Source of the DNA: Streptomyces sp. HPF1205
Lineage (GTDB): Bacteria; Actinomycetota; Actinomycetes; Streptomycetales; Streptomycetaceae
DNA: 64,000 bases
NCBI RefSeq assembly: GCF_020400825.1
Contig: NZ_JAINVH010000006.1
Span: forward strand, 1 to 64,000
Reading direction: 5' to 3'
Part shown: piece by piece, positions 15,512 through 24,178 of the stretch
How the letters are laid out: every line of letters starts with the position of its first letter
Position numbering within the stretch: position 1 is the stretch's first letter
Notes under the pieces: generated by a model
Database searches by the model: none
The model's input: only the letters and a program-made list of their open reading frames with translations
Told to the model about the DNA's origin: nothing
Translations under genes and position numbers: made by a program

Positions 15512-15526
15512 TAAACTCCTGCGGTG
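15512..15526 (+). promoter_or_regulatory. -10 box of a probable leaderless promoter
   Basis: TAAACT (15512-15517, pattern TAnnnT) lies six bases upstream of the GTG at 15524, and there is no ribosome-binding site. This spacing puts the transcription start on the G of the start codon, as in leaderless messages common in Streptomyces. A weak -35 (TTCCTG) may lie near 15487. Confidence 0.55.
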
Positions 15527-16450
15527 GACATACCGCCGCCGCCTCCGCCGCCGTCCCCCGAGGACGCCCCGCCACCCGGGCCGGCTCCGTTCGGACCGCC
15601 GCCTCCGCCCCCGCCGCCTGCGCCCGCCCCGTCGCCGTACGCCGCGCCCTCGGCGTACGAGACCCCGGCCGCGTACGGCGGCCCCCCGCCCCCGCCCCCG
15701 TACCAGGGCTACCCGCAGGGCCCTTACGGGCAGCAACCCCCTTACGGGCAGGGCGGCTACCCCGGTTACGGCTACCCGCCGCCCCACCCCGGAGCGCCGC
15801 AGGGCTGGTACGCCGCCGAGCGGACCACCAACGGGTTCGCCATCGCCTCCCTCATCATGTCCTTCACCTGCATACCGCTGCTGGGCATCGTCCTCGGCGT
15901 CGTGGGTCTGCGGCAGGTCAAGCGGCGCCCGCAGCGCGGCCGGGGGCTGGCCGTCGCGGGCGTCGTGCTCAACTCGCTGGGCACGGCGGTCCTCGCGCTG
16001 ATCGTCACGCTCGGGGTGATGGGCGTCTTCGACGACGGCAACACGCGGGTGCGGGACCTCGCGGTGGGCGACTGCTTCAACACCGTCGACCACTCGCTGT
16101 CCGACTACGCGGGCGGGGGCGCCCGTTCGACCACCGTCGACGTGGTGCCCTGCGGCGACGACCACGACGCCGAGACCTACGCGGTGTTCACCGTCGGCTC
16201 CGACTTCGGCTCCGGCTACCCCGGCGTCGACCGGATCTCGCGGCTCGCCGACAGCAAGTGCGCCTCGTACGCGCACGACTACCTCGACGGCGACGAGGTG
16301 CCGGACGGCGTCGACGTCTACTACTACCTGCCGCCCAAGGCGGGCTGGGACCGCGGCGACCGCGACGTGACCTGCTTCTTCGGCGGCGCCTCGGGCAAGC
16401 TCACCGGATCGGTGAAGGGGGGCCACGACTCCTCGGGCGTCGGCGTCTGA
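15524..16450 (+). CDS. Proline-rich DUF4190 membrane protein with C-terminal septum-formation-like domain
   Basis: The 308-residue protein begins with a Pro/Gly/Tyr-rich cytoplasmic tail (residues 1-100, poly-Pro runs and YGQQPPYGQGGYPGYGYP). Two membrane helices follow (about 108-132 and 145-172), with the DUF4190 pattern TNGFAIASLIMSF and GLRQVKRRPQRGRGLAVAGV. The extracellular part (180-308) has paired cysteines in VGDCFNTVD, VVPCGDDHDAETYAV and DVTCFFG, as in Septum_form-type domains. The role is unknown; relatives are envelope proteins. Confidence 0.82.
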   Translation: MDIPPPPPPPSPEDAPPPGPAPFGPPPPPPPPAPAPSPYAAPSAYETPAAYGGPPPPPPYQGYPQGPYGQQPPYGQGGYPGYGYPPPHPGAPQGWYAAERTTNGFAIASLIMSFTCIPLLGIVLGVVGLRQVKRRPQRGRGLAVAGVVLNSLGTAVLALIVTLGVMGVFDDGNTRVRDLAVGDCFNTVDHSLSDYAGGGARSTTVDVVPCGDDHDAETYAVFTVGSDFGSGYPGVDRISRLADSKCASYAHDYLDGDEVPDGVDVYYYLPPKAGWDRGDRDVTCFFGGASGKLTGSVKGGHDSSGVGV

Positions 16451-16510
16451 CACCCGCCCCCCGGGCGCCGCGCGGAGGGTGACGCTCGGGGGGGAGCTTG
16501 CGGACGGGTA

Positions 16511-16550
16511 CCCAGGGTTGCGAAGCTGTCGCTGACAGTCAACCCCTGGG
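16511..16550. promoter_or_regulatory. Nested inverted repeat upstream of the GntR gene (operator candidate)
   Basis: CCCAGGGTTG (16511-16520) faces CAACCCCTGGG (16540-16550) with one unpaired base; inside it CTGTC (16526-16530) faces GACAG (16534-16538). The whole dyad ends eight bases before the GTG start and overlaps the ribosome-binding site, a good place for autorepression by the GntR protein. It could also fold in RNA. Confidence 0.5.
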
Positions 16551-16558
16551 AGGGGCAC

Positions 16559-17311
16559 GTGGCCTTCGGTGAGCAGCCCGCCTACCTTCGCGTGGCCGGT
16601 GACCTGCGGCAGAAGATCCTCGACGGCACCTTGCCGCCGCACGCGCGGCTGCCGTCACAGGCGAGGATCCGGGCGGAGTACGGCGTCTCCGACACGGTCG
16701 CGCTGGAAGCCCGCAAGGTCCTGATGGCCGAGGGCTACGTCGAGGGCAGGTCGGGTTCTGGGACGTACGTGCGCGAGCGGCCGCGGCGCCGGCGCATCAT
16801 CCGCAGCGGCTACCGGCCGACCGGCCTGTCCTCGCCGTACCGGCAGGAGCAGGCCGACGAGGGCAGCAAGGGCACGTGGGAGTCCCGCAGCGTGCAGGAC
16901 GTGGCCTCGGCGGACGTCGCCGAGCGGCTCGGCATCGAGCCCGGCGACCGCGTCATGCGCACTCGCTACCTCTTCCGCACCGAGGGCGAGCCGTCGATGC
17001 TGTCCACCTCCTGGGAGCCGCTGGCCATCACCGCCCGCACCCCGGTGATGCTGCCCGAGGAGGGGCCGGTCGCCGGGCAGGGCGTGGTGCCCAGGATGGC
17101 GGCGATCGACGTCGTCGTGGACCACATGGCCGAGGAGGTCGGGGCGCGGCCCGGGCTCGCCGAGGAGACGGCGGCGCTCGGCGGAGTGCCGGGACACCTC
17201 GTCATCGAGATCCGGCGGACCTACTTCGCCAGCGGCCGCCCGGTGGAGACGGCCGACGTGGTGATCCCGGCGGAGCGGTACCGGGCGGTGTACCACCTGC
17301 CCGTGCGGTGA
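16559..17311 (+). CDS. GntR-family (HutC/UTRA) transcriptional regulator
   Basis: The 250-residue protein has an N-terminal GntR winged helix (residues 8-75, LRQKILDGTLPPHARLPSQARI and SGSGTYVRERP wing) and a UTRA effector domain (about 95-245) with the family ending RRTYFASGRPVETADVVIPAERYRAVYHL. GTG 16559 follows GGGAGGGG closely. HutC-type members sense small molecules and repress neighbouring genes. No catabolic or transporter gene adjoins, so the target may be itself (dyad upstream) or distant genes. Confidence 0.92.
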   Translation: MAFGEQPAYLRVAGDLRQKILDGTLPPHARLPSQARIRAEYGVSDTVALEARKVLMAEGYVEGRSGSGTYVRERPRRRRIIRSGYRPTGLSSPYRQEQADEGSKGTWESRSVQDVASADVAERLGIEPGDRVMRTRYLFRTEGEPSMLSTSWEPLAITARTPVMLPEEGPVAGQGVVPRMAAIDVVVDHMAEEVGARPGLAEETAALGGVPGHLVIEIRRTYFASGRPVETADVVIPAERYRAVYHLPVR

Positions 17312-17390
17312 TCCTTGTCGCGCCCCGTGCGTCGGCGGCGTCCGGCGCCCCGGCGGTGTCCGGAATACGCCGACGGCGGTAGGCCGCGGC

Positions 17391-17440
17391 GGCCCCCGAT
17401 AGGCGCCGGCCCCCGATAGGCGCCGGCCCCCGATAGGCGG
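17391..17440. repeat. 17-bp direct repeat, three copies
   Basis: GGCCCCCGATAGGCGCC occurs at 17391-17407 and 17408-17424 without gap, and a third copy differing at its end follows (17425-17440). It fills the space between the GntR stop and the next promoter. Such head-to-tail repeats suggest slippage; no function is known. Confidence 0.75.
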
Positions 17441-17450
17441 CGGGGGCCGG
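17423..17450 (+). terminator. GC-rich hairpin at the end of the 17-bp repeats
   Basis: CCGGCCCCC (17423-17431) and GGGGGCCGG (17442-17450) form a 9-bp stem with a 10-base loop, 112 bases after the GntR stop. It may terminate the GntR message. It is partly made from the third repeat copy. Confidence 0.4.
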
Positions 17451-17561
17451 CCGGGCGGTCCCGGACGGCCGATCGGCTTCTGGTCGCACGGGTGGCCGGA
17501 ACCGTACCTCTTCGTGTCATCGCGTACCCGCGCGGTGAACCTCGGGCGTAGGGTCGGGCAT

Positions 17562-18008
17562 ATGCGCATCGCCGTTTCCTCGGACATGGACGAACCGGTC
17601 GCCCGTCAAGTCGTCGACGACCTGCGGCGCCGCGGGCACACCGTCCTCACCTTCGGGGCCCTGCGCCCGGGTGACAGGGCCGACTGGGCCTGGAGTGCCG
17701 GGGCGGCGGCGCGGGCCGTGGCCGAGGGGGCCGCGGACCAGGCGGTCGTCTGCTGCTGGACGGGTACGGGCGCGTCCATCGCGGCCAACAAGGTGCCCGG
17801 GGTGCGTGCCGCGCTGTGCGCCGACGCCTACACCGCGGACGGCGCCCGCAAGTGGAACGACGCGAACGCGCTGGCACTCAGCCTGCGCGCCACCTCCGGG
17901 CCGGTGCTGGGGGAGATCCTGGACGCCTGGTTCGCGGGCGAGCCCAGCGCGGACGCGGAGGACCGGGACAACGTGGCGCGGCTGAGCGCGCTGGAGGGGA
18001 CGTCGTGA
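17562..18008 (+). CDS. RpiB/LacAB-family sugar-phosphate isomerase
   Basis: This small cytoplasmic isomerase has 148 residues. The motif CCWTGTGASIAANKVPG (about residues 71-87) matches the RpiB active-site Cys/GTG loop, and ARKWNDANALALSLR matches the conserved family segment. The start SSDMDE replaces the more usual SDHAG, so the substrate may not be ribose 5-phosphate. ATG 17562 has no ribosome-binding site, but a TAGGGT (17549-17554) lies seven bases upstream, suggesting a leaderless message. Its stop overlaps the start of the next small gene (GTGA). Confidence 0.8.
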   Translation: MRIAVSSDMDEPVARQVVDDLRRRGHTVLTFGALRPGDRADWAWSAGAAARAVAEGAADQAVVCCWTGTGASIAANKVPGVRAALCADAYTADGARKWNDANALALSLRATSGPVLGEILDAWFAGEPSADAEDRDNVARLSALEGTS

Positions 18009-18184
18009 CGTCGGAGCTGGTCTGGCTGTTGATACGCCAGGACGACGACGCAGAGAATCGCTACCGGGTGGGGCGTTACGCGACCAGGGCCGAGGCCGAG
18101 CGGGTCGCGGACGTGCTGGACCGGGAGCGGCGGAAGATGTACGTGATCGAGCGGGCGCCGCGGGGTGCGCAGGCGCAGACATGA
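18005..18184 (+). CDS. Small protein, SPOR-like fold guess
   Basis: This 59-residue protein is translationally coupled (GTGA) to the isomerase gene. It reads ELVWLLIRQDDD, then RVGRYATRAEAERVADVLD, then KMYVIERA: strand, charged helix, strand. That pattern is like a minimal SPOR-type or RNA-recognition-like fold, but no signature residue supports a function. No signal peptide is present. The conserved coupling suggests it works with, or is co-expressed with, the isomerase. Confidence 0.65.
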   Translation: MTSELVWLLIRQDDDAENRYRVGRYATRAEAERVADVLDRERRKMYVIERAPRGAQAQT

Positions 18185-18196
18185 GGGCGTGACGAC

Positions 18197-18634
18197 GTGA
18201 GGACGGGGACGGGCACGGGTACGGGGGCCGGGGTGGGCGCGGTGGGGACGGGGCTGGTGGTCGGCGGTGCGCTGATCGGCGGCGGACGGCTGCTGGCCGC
18301 GCGCCGCACCGCGCCCGCCGCCCTCGCCGGGCGCTGGGAACTGCCCGGCGGCAAGGTGGAGCCGGGCGAGTCCGCGCCCACCGCGCTGGTGCGCGAGTTG
18401 CGGGAGGAGCTCGGCGTGACCGTCCGCCCCCGCCTGCGGATCCCGGGCGAATGGGCGCTCCCGGGCGGGCGGGTGCTGCACGTCTGGACCGCCGAACTCC
18501 TCGCCGGCGAACCGCGTCCGCTGCAGGACCACGACGTGGTGCGCTGGCTCGGCCCGGAGGAGGCCCTCGTCCTCGACTGGCTGGAACCGGACCGGCCGGC
18601 CGTCGGGTGGGCGGTGCGCCACCTGCGCGGCTGA
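18197..18634 (+). CDS. Nudix hydrolase (MutT-type)
   Basis: The 145-residue protein carries the full Nudix box GKVEPGESAPTALVRELREE followed by LGV (about residues 51-74), the metal-binding motif of nucleoside-diphosphate-X hydrolases. The N-terminal 30 residues are Gly/Thr-rich and the true start could be the in-frame GTG at 18251. Its (8-oxo)dGTP or other substrate cannot be told. It is the third gene of a short run with the isomerase and the 59-residue protein. Confidence 0.85.
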   Translation: MRTGTGTGTGAGVGAVGTGLVVGGALIGGGRLLAARRTAPAALAGRWELPGGKVEPGESAPTALVRELREELGVTVRPRLRIPGEWALPGGRVLHVWTAELLAGEPRPLQDHDVVRWLGPEEALVLDWLEPDRPAVGWAVRHLRG

Positions 18635-18812
18635 GCGCGCGCTTCCCCGTCTCCGCGGGGCCTTCACGGCCGGGGGTCCGCCTTCCGGCCCGGCCTCTTC
18701 CCTGTCCGGGCGCCCGCCCTCCCGCAAGGCCCTCCGCCCGCCCTTCCCGTCGCCCGCGTATCCCGCCGTCCGGCCGGTACGACAGGGGAGAAGGGCGGCA
18801 AACCGGGTAAGG

Positions 18813-21308
18813 GTGAACAAAGGGGCCCGGAACCCGGTCAGGGATGTGCAGGGGATGAGTGGAAGCGGTGATCCGGCGGGGGAGGCGAGAGCGGGGGAGG
18901 GGCAGGCGCGGCCGACGCCGACCGGGGCGCTGCTGGACACGTTGCGCCTCGCCGTCGTGATGCTCGACACCTCGGGGCGGGTACTGCTGTGGAGCCCCCT
19001 GGCGGAGGACGTGCTGGGGTGGTCGGGCGAGCACATCGTGGGCCGCCGCGTCGGGGGGCTGCTCGGAGCGCCGGAGGAGGGCGGCGAGATCCTCGCCGAG
19101 CTGCTGAGGACGGGCCGCTGGCAGGGGATCGTGTCGCCGCGCCACCGCGACGGGTACACCGTCCAGGTGGAGGCCAGGGCCAGCCTGCTGGTCGACGGGG
19201 ACGGCCGCCCCTTCGTACTGGCCTCGATGGTGGAGACCAGCCGGCTGCGGACCCTGGAGCACGACCTGGCCGCGCTGGACTCGCTCTTCGACTCCTCCCC
19301 GCTGGGCGTCGCGATCTTCGACACCGAGCTGCGCTACGTCCGGGTCAACCCCGCTCTCGCCGCGATGAACGGCAAGACGGTCGGCGAGCACCTGGGCCGT
19401 ACCGTCGCCGACGTGCTCGACCCGGAGACGGCCGAGCGGGTCGCCCCGCTGCAGCGGGACGTCCTGGCCACCGGGCGGCCGGTCGTCGACCTGGAGACCC
19501 GCGGACCGCACGGCCGCGGCCACCGCTCGCTGTCGTACCACCGGCTGGTGGACCGGGCCGGGCGGGTGCTGGGCATCAGCGCCACCGTCATCGACGTCAC
19601 GGAACGGGTGGAGGCCGCCGGGCGGGCCGAGCGCGCCCGGCAGCGGCTGGCGCTGCTCAACGACCTCGGCTCGCGCGTCGCCGGCGTGCTCGACGTGCGC
19701 CGCGCCGCGGAGACACTGGCCGGCGCCCTGGTCCCGGCGTTCGGCGACTACGCGGGAGTGATCCTGCACGCCGGCGTGGCCGAGGGCGGCGACCTGCCCA
19801 CCGGCTCGTACGGCGAGCACACCCCGATGCGCCTGGCGGGGGCCGCGGCGGTGCGGTGGACCCCGGCGGTCGAGCGGATGCTGAGGGCCGGGCAGCCCGT
19901 CGACTTCACGGTCGGGTCCGTGTTCGCCGGCGTGCTGGCCGCCGGCCGGCCGCGGGTGCTCTCCTCCGAGCGGGAGCTGCGGGAGGCCACGTACCCCGAC
20001 GACCCGAGGGTCCGCGCCGCGCTGGAACTCGGCGTGACATCGATGCTGGTGGTGCCGCTGCGGGCGCGCGGTGTGGTGCTCGGGCTGCTGGCGGTCGCCC
20101 GGGCCGACCCGCGCGAGCCGTTCGACGGCGACGACCTGGCGCTGGGCACGGAGGTCGCCGACCGCGGCGGCGCCGCGCTGGACAACGCGCGGCTGTACGT
20201 ACGCGAGCGCGAGGGTGCCCTCATGCTCCAGCGCAGCCTGCTGCCGCAGACGCTGCCCGGCATGCCCGGCGTCGAGGTCGCCTTCCGGTACCTGCCCGGC
20301 AGCAGCGGCGCCGCGGTCGGCGGCGACTGGTTCGACGTCATCCCGCTGGCCGGTGGCCGGATCGCGTTCGTGGTCGGCGACGTGATGGGCCACGGGCTGC
20401 GGGCCGCGGCCACGATGGGCCGGCTGCGCACCGCCGTGCGCACCCTCGCGGGACTCGACATGCCGCCCGACGAACTCCTGCGCCGCGTCAACGACCTCGG
20501 CGACGACCTCGCCCAGAGCCAGGCCGAGGGCTGGATGGCCACCGCCGTCTACGCGGTGTACGACCCCTCGACCCGCCGCTGCGCCCTGGCCCGGGCCGGG
20601 CACCTGCCGCCGGTGCTGGTCGAGGGCCGCGGCGGCCCCGGCGGCTGCCGCGCCGAACCGGTCGAGCTGCCCAGCGGGGTGCCGCTCGGGGTGGGCGGGG
20701 TGCGGTTCGAGAGCGTGGAACTCGACATCGAGGACGGAGCGGTGCTGGTCCTCTACACCGACGGGCTGGTCGAGTCCCGGCTGGGCGACATCGGCACCGG
20801 CATGGACCGGATGTGCCGGACCCTGTCCCGCGGGGTCGACTCGCTGGAGGACGCCTGCGACGAACTGCTGGCCATGGTGGAACCCGGCCGCGAACCCGAC
20901 GACGTGGCACTGCTGATGGCCCGCTTGGGCGGACTGCCCGCCGGGTCCACCGCGCACTGGACGTTCCCCGCCGAGGCCGGCTCGGTCCGGCTGGCCCGCC
21001 GCAGCGTCGCCCACACCTTGCGCACCTGGGACCTGGAGCCCCTGCGCGACATCACCATGCTGCTGGTCAGCGAGCTGGTCACCAACTCGCTGCGGTACGC
21101 CCACGGACCCATCGGCGTACGGATGGTGCGCGGCAGCTCCCTGCTCGTGGAGGTCTCCGACCCGCTGCCCGACCCGCCGCGCGAACGGGTCGCGGGCGAG
21201 GAGGACGAGGGCGGCCGCGGCCTGCAACTGGTGGCCCGCGCCTCACGCCGGTGGGGGACCCGCCACGGGCCGCTGGGCAAGACCGTCTGGTTCGAACTGC
21301 CCCTGTGA
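18813..21308 (+). CDS. PAS-PAS-GAF-PP2C phosphatase with C-terminal HATPase domain (SpoIIE/RsbU-RsbW type)
   Basis: This 831-residue signalling protein has two PAS domains (about residues 40-135 and 155-265), a GAF domain (280-450), a SpoIIE-type PP2C phosphatase (470-690; VGGDWFDVIPLAGG and VVGDVMGHGLRAA hold metal-binding acidic residues, and YTDGLVESR lies near 650) and an RsbW-like ATPase (705-831; LLVSELVTNSLRYAHG is the N-box, DEGGRGLQLV the G-box). Such proteins both dephosphorylate an anti-anti-sigma factor and phosphorylate or bind partners, controlling alternative sigma factors. No membrane segment is seen. GTG 18813 is used; ATG 18855 would also fit. The next gene is a paralogue. 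Confidence 0.85.
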   Translation: MNKGARNPVRDVQGMSGSGDPAGEARAGEGQARPTPTGALLDTLRLAVVMLDTSGRVLLWSPLAEDVLGWSGEHIVGRRVGGLLGAPEEGGEILAELLRTGRWQGIVSPRHRDGYTVQVEARASLLVDGDGRPFVLASMVETSRLRTLEHDLAALDSLFDSSPLGVAIFDTELRYVRVNPALAAMNGKTVGEHLGRTVADVLDPETAERVAPLQRDVLATGRPVVDLETRGPHGRGHRSLSYHRLVDRAGRVLGISATVIDVTERVEAAGRAERARQRLALLNDLGSRVAGVLDVRRAAETLAGALVPAFGDYAGVILHAGVAEGGDLPTGSYGEHTPMRLAGAAAVRWTPAVERMLRAGQPVDFTVGSVFAGVLAAGRPRVLSSERELREATYPDDPRVRAALELGVTSMLVVPLRARGVVLGLLAVARADPREPFDGDDLALGTEVADRGGAALDNARLYVREREGALMLQRSLLPQTLPGMPGVEVAFRYLPGSSGAAVGGDWFDVIPLAGGRIAFVVGDVMGHGLRAAATMGRLRTAVRTLAGLDMPPDELLRRVNDLGDDLAQSQAEGWMATAVYAVYDPSTRRCALARAGHLPPVLVEGRGGPGGCRAEPVELPSGVPLGVGGVRFESVELDIEDGAVLVLYTDGLVESRLGDIGTGMDRMCRTLSRGVDSLEDACDELLAMVEPGREPDDVALLMARLGGLPAGSTAHWTFPAEAGSVRLARRSVAHTLRTWDLEPLRDITMLLVSELVTNSLRYAHGPIGVRMVRGSSLLVEVSDPLPDPPRERVAGEEDEGGRGLQLVARASRRWGTRHGPLGKTVWFELPL

Positions 21309-21607
21309 CCGCCGCTCCCGGCCCACGGCCCGCCCGGGCGCGGTGCCGGCACCCGGCCGCGCGCCCCCTGCCGCCGGGAGCGCGCGCCCACCCGGCCGCC
21401 TCCCACCGGACGATGGTTCGACCGTGCCCGGCAGGGTATGCCGAAGGGGCGGGAGCGACGGGGTGCCCGTGGTGGCCGGGGGAAGGTCCCCGCACCCCGG
21501 GAGCCGAGATGATGCTGTGATCGACAAGACCGTGTGCTGGACGGTCTTCATGCTGAATACTCGGCTCCAACCGGTCCATGTGTGCTGAGCTGGAGGGGTC
21601 GGGCAAG

Positions 21608-24178
21608 GTGAGCGACATGCCAGCGGGGGCGGTTCCGCCCGGGTCCGCGTCCGAGGACGACGCGGAGGCGAACAGGCGCGCCCCGGTGTGGCAGTCGAGC
21701 CCGCCCGGCTCCCTCTACGACTACATACGCGTCGCCTCCTTCTCGCTGGACAGCGAGGGCCGCATCGACCAGTGGAGCCGCCGCGCCGCCGAGTTCTTCG
21801 GCGTCCCCGCCGAGAAGGCGCTCGGCCAGGACCCGGTGACCGCCTTCGCCCCGCCGGACGTGCAGGAACGCGGCCACGAGCGGCTGCGCGACATCCTCGG
21901 CGGGAGCGAGTGGACCGGCCTGGTGCCGTATCACGACGCCGCCGGCACGCACGGCTTGGCCGAGGTGTACGTGATGCCCGCCGACCAGGGCGCCCTGTGC
22001 ATCGCCGTCGACGTCGCCACGCTCCGGCAGATCGAGACGGACCTGGCTGCCTCCCAGGCGGTGTTCGGGCAGTCCCCGATGGGCTTCGTGCTGTTCGACA
22101 CCGAGCTGCGGCTGATCCGGGTCAACGACCGGTTCGCCACCGTCTTCGGCCGGCCCGCCGAGCAGCACCGCGGCCGCGGCCCGCACGACTTCCTGTCCCG
22201 GGTGGAGGCCGACCGGCTCAGCGCCGCGCTGCGCCAGGTGATGGAGACCGGCGAACCCGTCCTGGACATGCCCCTGATCGGCACCGTCCCCGGCGACCCG
22301 GCCCGGCGCCGCTGGTCGATGTCGCTGTACCGGCTGCACAGCGGCGCCGGGCGGCCGATCGGGGTCGCCGGCCTGGCCATGGACGTCACCGGCCGCCAGC
22401 GCGCCGAGCGCGAGGCCGCGCACGCCCGCCGCAACCTGCAGCTGCTCAACGAGGCCGGCTCCCGTATCGGCACCTCGCTGGACCTGGAGACCACCGCCAG
22501 GGAACTGCTCGACGTCGCCGTACCGCACTTCTGCGACCTGGCCTCCGTCGACCTCTACCAGGCGCTGCTGTCGGGCGAGGAGGACCTGACCGCGACCACC
22601 GACGGCAGCGGCCAGGTGCGCCGGGTGGCGTTCGCCAGCGCGGTGTCCGACGCGCCCGTGGCGATGGCCGGCGACGACGACGTGTCGCCCGCGGACGGCC
22701 CGGTGAAGGTCGGCGCGGTCCACCGCTACCGCTTCAGCTCGGCCGGCGCCCGCGCGCTGCGCACCGCCCAGCCGCAGGTCCTCGACAGCGACAGCCTCGA
22801 CACGGACCTGGCCGGCACCCTGGTGCAGTCCACCCTCGTGGTGCCGATGGTCGCCCGCGACACCGTACTGGGCCTCGTGCAGTTCTCCCGGGCCAAGGGC
22901 AGCGAGCCGTTCGTCGAGCGGGACCGGATGCTCGCCGAGGAACTCGCCGCGCGCGCCGCCGTCTTCATCGACAACGCCCGCCTGTACCGTCGCGAGCACG
23001 AGCGCGCCCTGATACTCCAGCGCAGCCTGCTGCCGCCCGACGACCCCGAGGCGGCCGGCCTGGACATCGCGTGCCGCTACCTGCCCGGCAGCATGGAGAC
23101 CGAGGTCGGCGGCGACTGGTTCGACGTCATCGAACTGCCCGGCCACCGCACCGCCCTCGTGGTCGGCGACGTGATGGGCCGCGGCCTGCGGGCCGCCGTC
23201 GCCATGGGCGAACTGCGCACGGCGGTGCGCACGCTGGCCATGCTCGACCTCGAACCCGCCGAGGTGCTGGGCGCGCTCGACGAGGTCGTCGGCGGCCTCG
23301 GCGCGCCCGGCCGCACCCGCCGCGCGGCCAAGGACGCCGGCGACGACCTGTCCGAGGTCTACCTCGCCACATGCGTGTACGCGGTGTACGACGCCGTGAC
23401 CCGCCGCTGCACCATCGCCAACGCCGGCCACCTCCCGCCGGTCGTGGTCGAACCCGGCGAGACGCCGCTCCTGCTGGAACTGCCCCGCGGCGTCCCCCTG
23501 GGCGTCGGCGGCGAGCCCTTCGAGGAGATCGAGGTCCAGCTCACCGACGGCGCCCTGCTGGCCCTCTACACCGACGGCCTGGTCGAGTCCCGCAGCCACC
23601 CGCTGGACGAGGGCCTGGACGCCTTCCGCGCCTCCCTGGCCGGCCCCGACCGCCCCCTTGAGGACGTCTGCGACCACGTCCTGGCCACCCTCGACACCGC
23701 CCACGGCGAGGACGACATCGCCCTGCTGATGGCCCGCATACGGGGCCTGACCGACGAGAAGATCGGCGACTGGACCCTGGAACCCCAGCCCACCTCGGTC
23801 GCCAAGGCCCGCGAACTGGCCCGCGGCCAACTGCTGGCCTGGGGCCTGGACAGCCTGGTCGACACCACGGAACTCCTGGTCAGCGAGCTGGTCACCAACG
23901 CGCTGCGGCACGGCTACGGCGACATCCGGCTGCGCCTGCTGCTCGACCGCACCCTGGTGTGCGAGGTCTGGGACAGCGCCCTGCTCCAGCCGCGCCGCCG
24001 CCGCGCCCGCGACACCGACGAGGGCGGCCGCGGCCTGCAGCTCGTGGCCATGCTCAGCCAGTCCTGGGGCAGCCGCCGCACCCACCGCGGCAAGACCGTC
24101 TGGTTCGAACTCGCTCTGCGCGGCGGCCAGTCCGCCAAGGCCGGGCCCTCGGTGGACGACCTGCTCAGCATGTTCTGA
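21608..24178 (+). CDS. Second PAS-PAS-GAF-PP2C-HATPase signalling protein
   Basis: This 856-residue paralogue of the preceding gene has the same domain order: PAS (about residues 35-130, SFSLDSEGRIDQWSRRAAEF), PAS (150-265), GAF (275-465), PP2C (about 480-700; VGGDWFDVIELPGH, VVGDVMGRGLRAA, YTDGLVESR) and HATPase (715-850; LLVSELVTNALRHGYG, DEGGRGLQLV). GTG 21608 is chosen because GGAGGGG lies nine bases upstream; an ATG at 21578 precedes that site. The loop between the phosphatase motifs has about ten extra residues (APGRTRRAAKD). Ligands of the sensor domains are unknown. Confidence 0.85.
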   Translation: MSDMPAGAVPPGSASEDDAEANRRAPVWQSSPPGSLYDYIRVASFSLDSEGRIDQWSRRAAEFFGVPAEKALGQDPVTAFAPPDVQERGHERLRDILGGSEWTGLVPYHDAAGTHGLAEVYVMPADQGALCIAVDVATLRQIETDLAASQAVFGQSPMGFVLFDTELRLIRVNDRFATVFGRPAEQHRGRGPHDFLSRVEADRLSAALRQVMETGEPVLDMPLIGTVPGDPARRRWSMSLYRLHSGAGRPIGVAGLAMDVTGRQRAEREAAHARRNLQLLNEAGSRIGTSLDLETTARELLDVAVPHFCDLASVDLYQALLSGEEDLTATTDGSGQVRRVAFASAVSDAPVAMAGDDDVSPADGPVKVGAVHRYRFSSAGARALRTAQPQVLDSDSLDTDLAGTLVQSTLVVPMVARDTVLGLVQFSRAKGSEPFVERDRMLAEELAARAAVFIDNARLYRREHERALILQRSLLPPDDPEAAGLDIACRYLPGSMETEVGGDWFDVIELPGHRTALVVGDVMGRGLRAAVAMGELRTAVRTLAMLDLEPAEVLGALDEVVGGLGAPGRTRRAAKDAGDDLSEVYLATCVYAVYDAVTRRCTIANAGHLPPVVVEPGETPLLLELPRGVPLGVGGEPFEEIEVQLTDGALLALYTDGLVESRSHPLDEGLDAFRASLAGPDRPLEDVCDHVLATLDTAHGEDDIALLMARIRGLTDEKIGDWTLEPQPTSVAKARELARGQLLAWGLDSLVDTTELLVSELVTNALRHGYGDIRLRLLLDRTLVCEVWDSALLQPRRRRARDTDEGGRGLQLVAMLSQSWGSRRTHRGKTVWFELALRGGQSAKAGPSVDDLLSMF

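Noticed and set aside
17517-21227. A 1236-residue minus-strand frame opposite the signalling protein
   Set aside because: Shadow of the PAS-GAF-PP2C gene; no recognisable domain and no ribosome-binding site.
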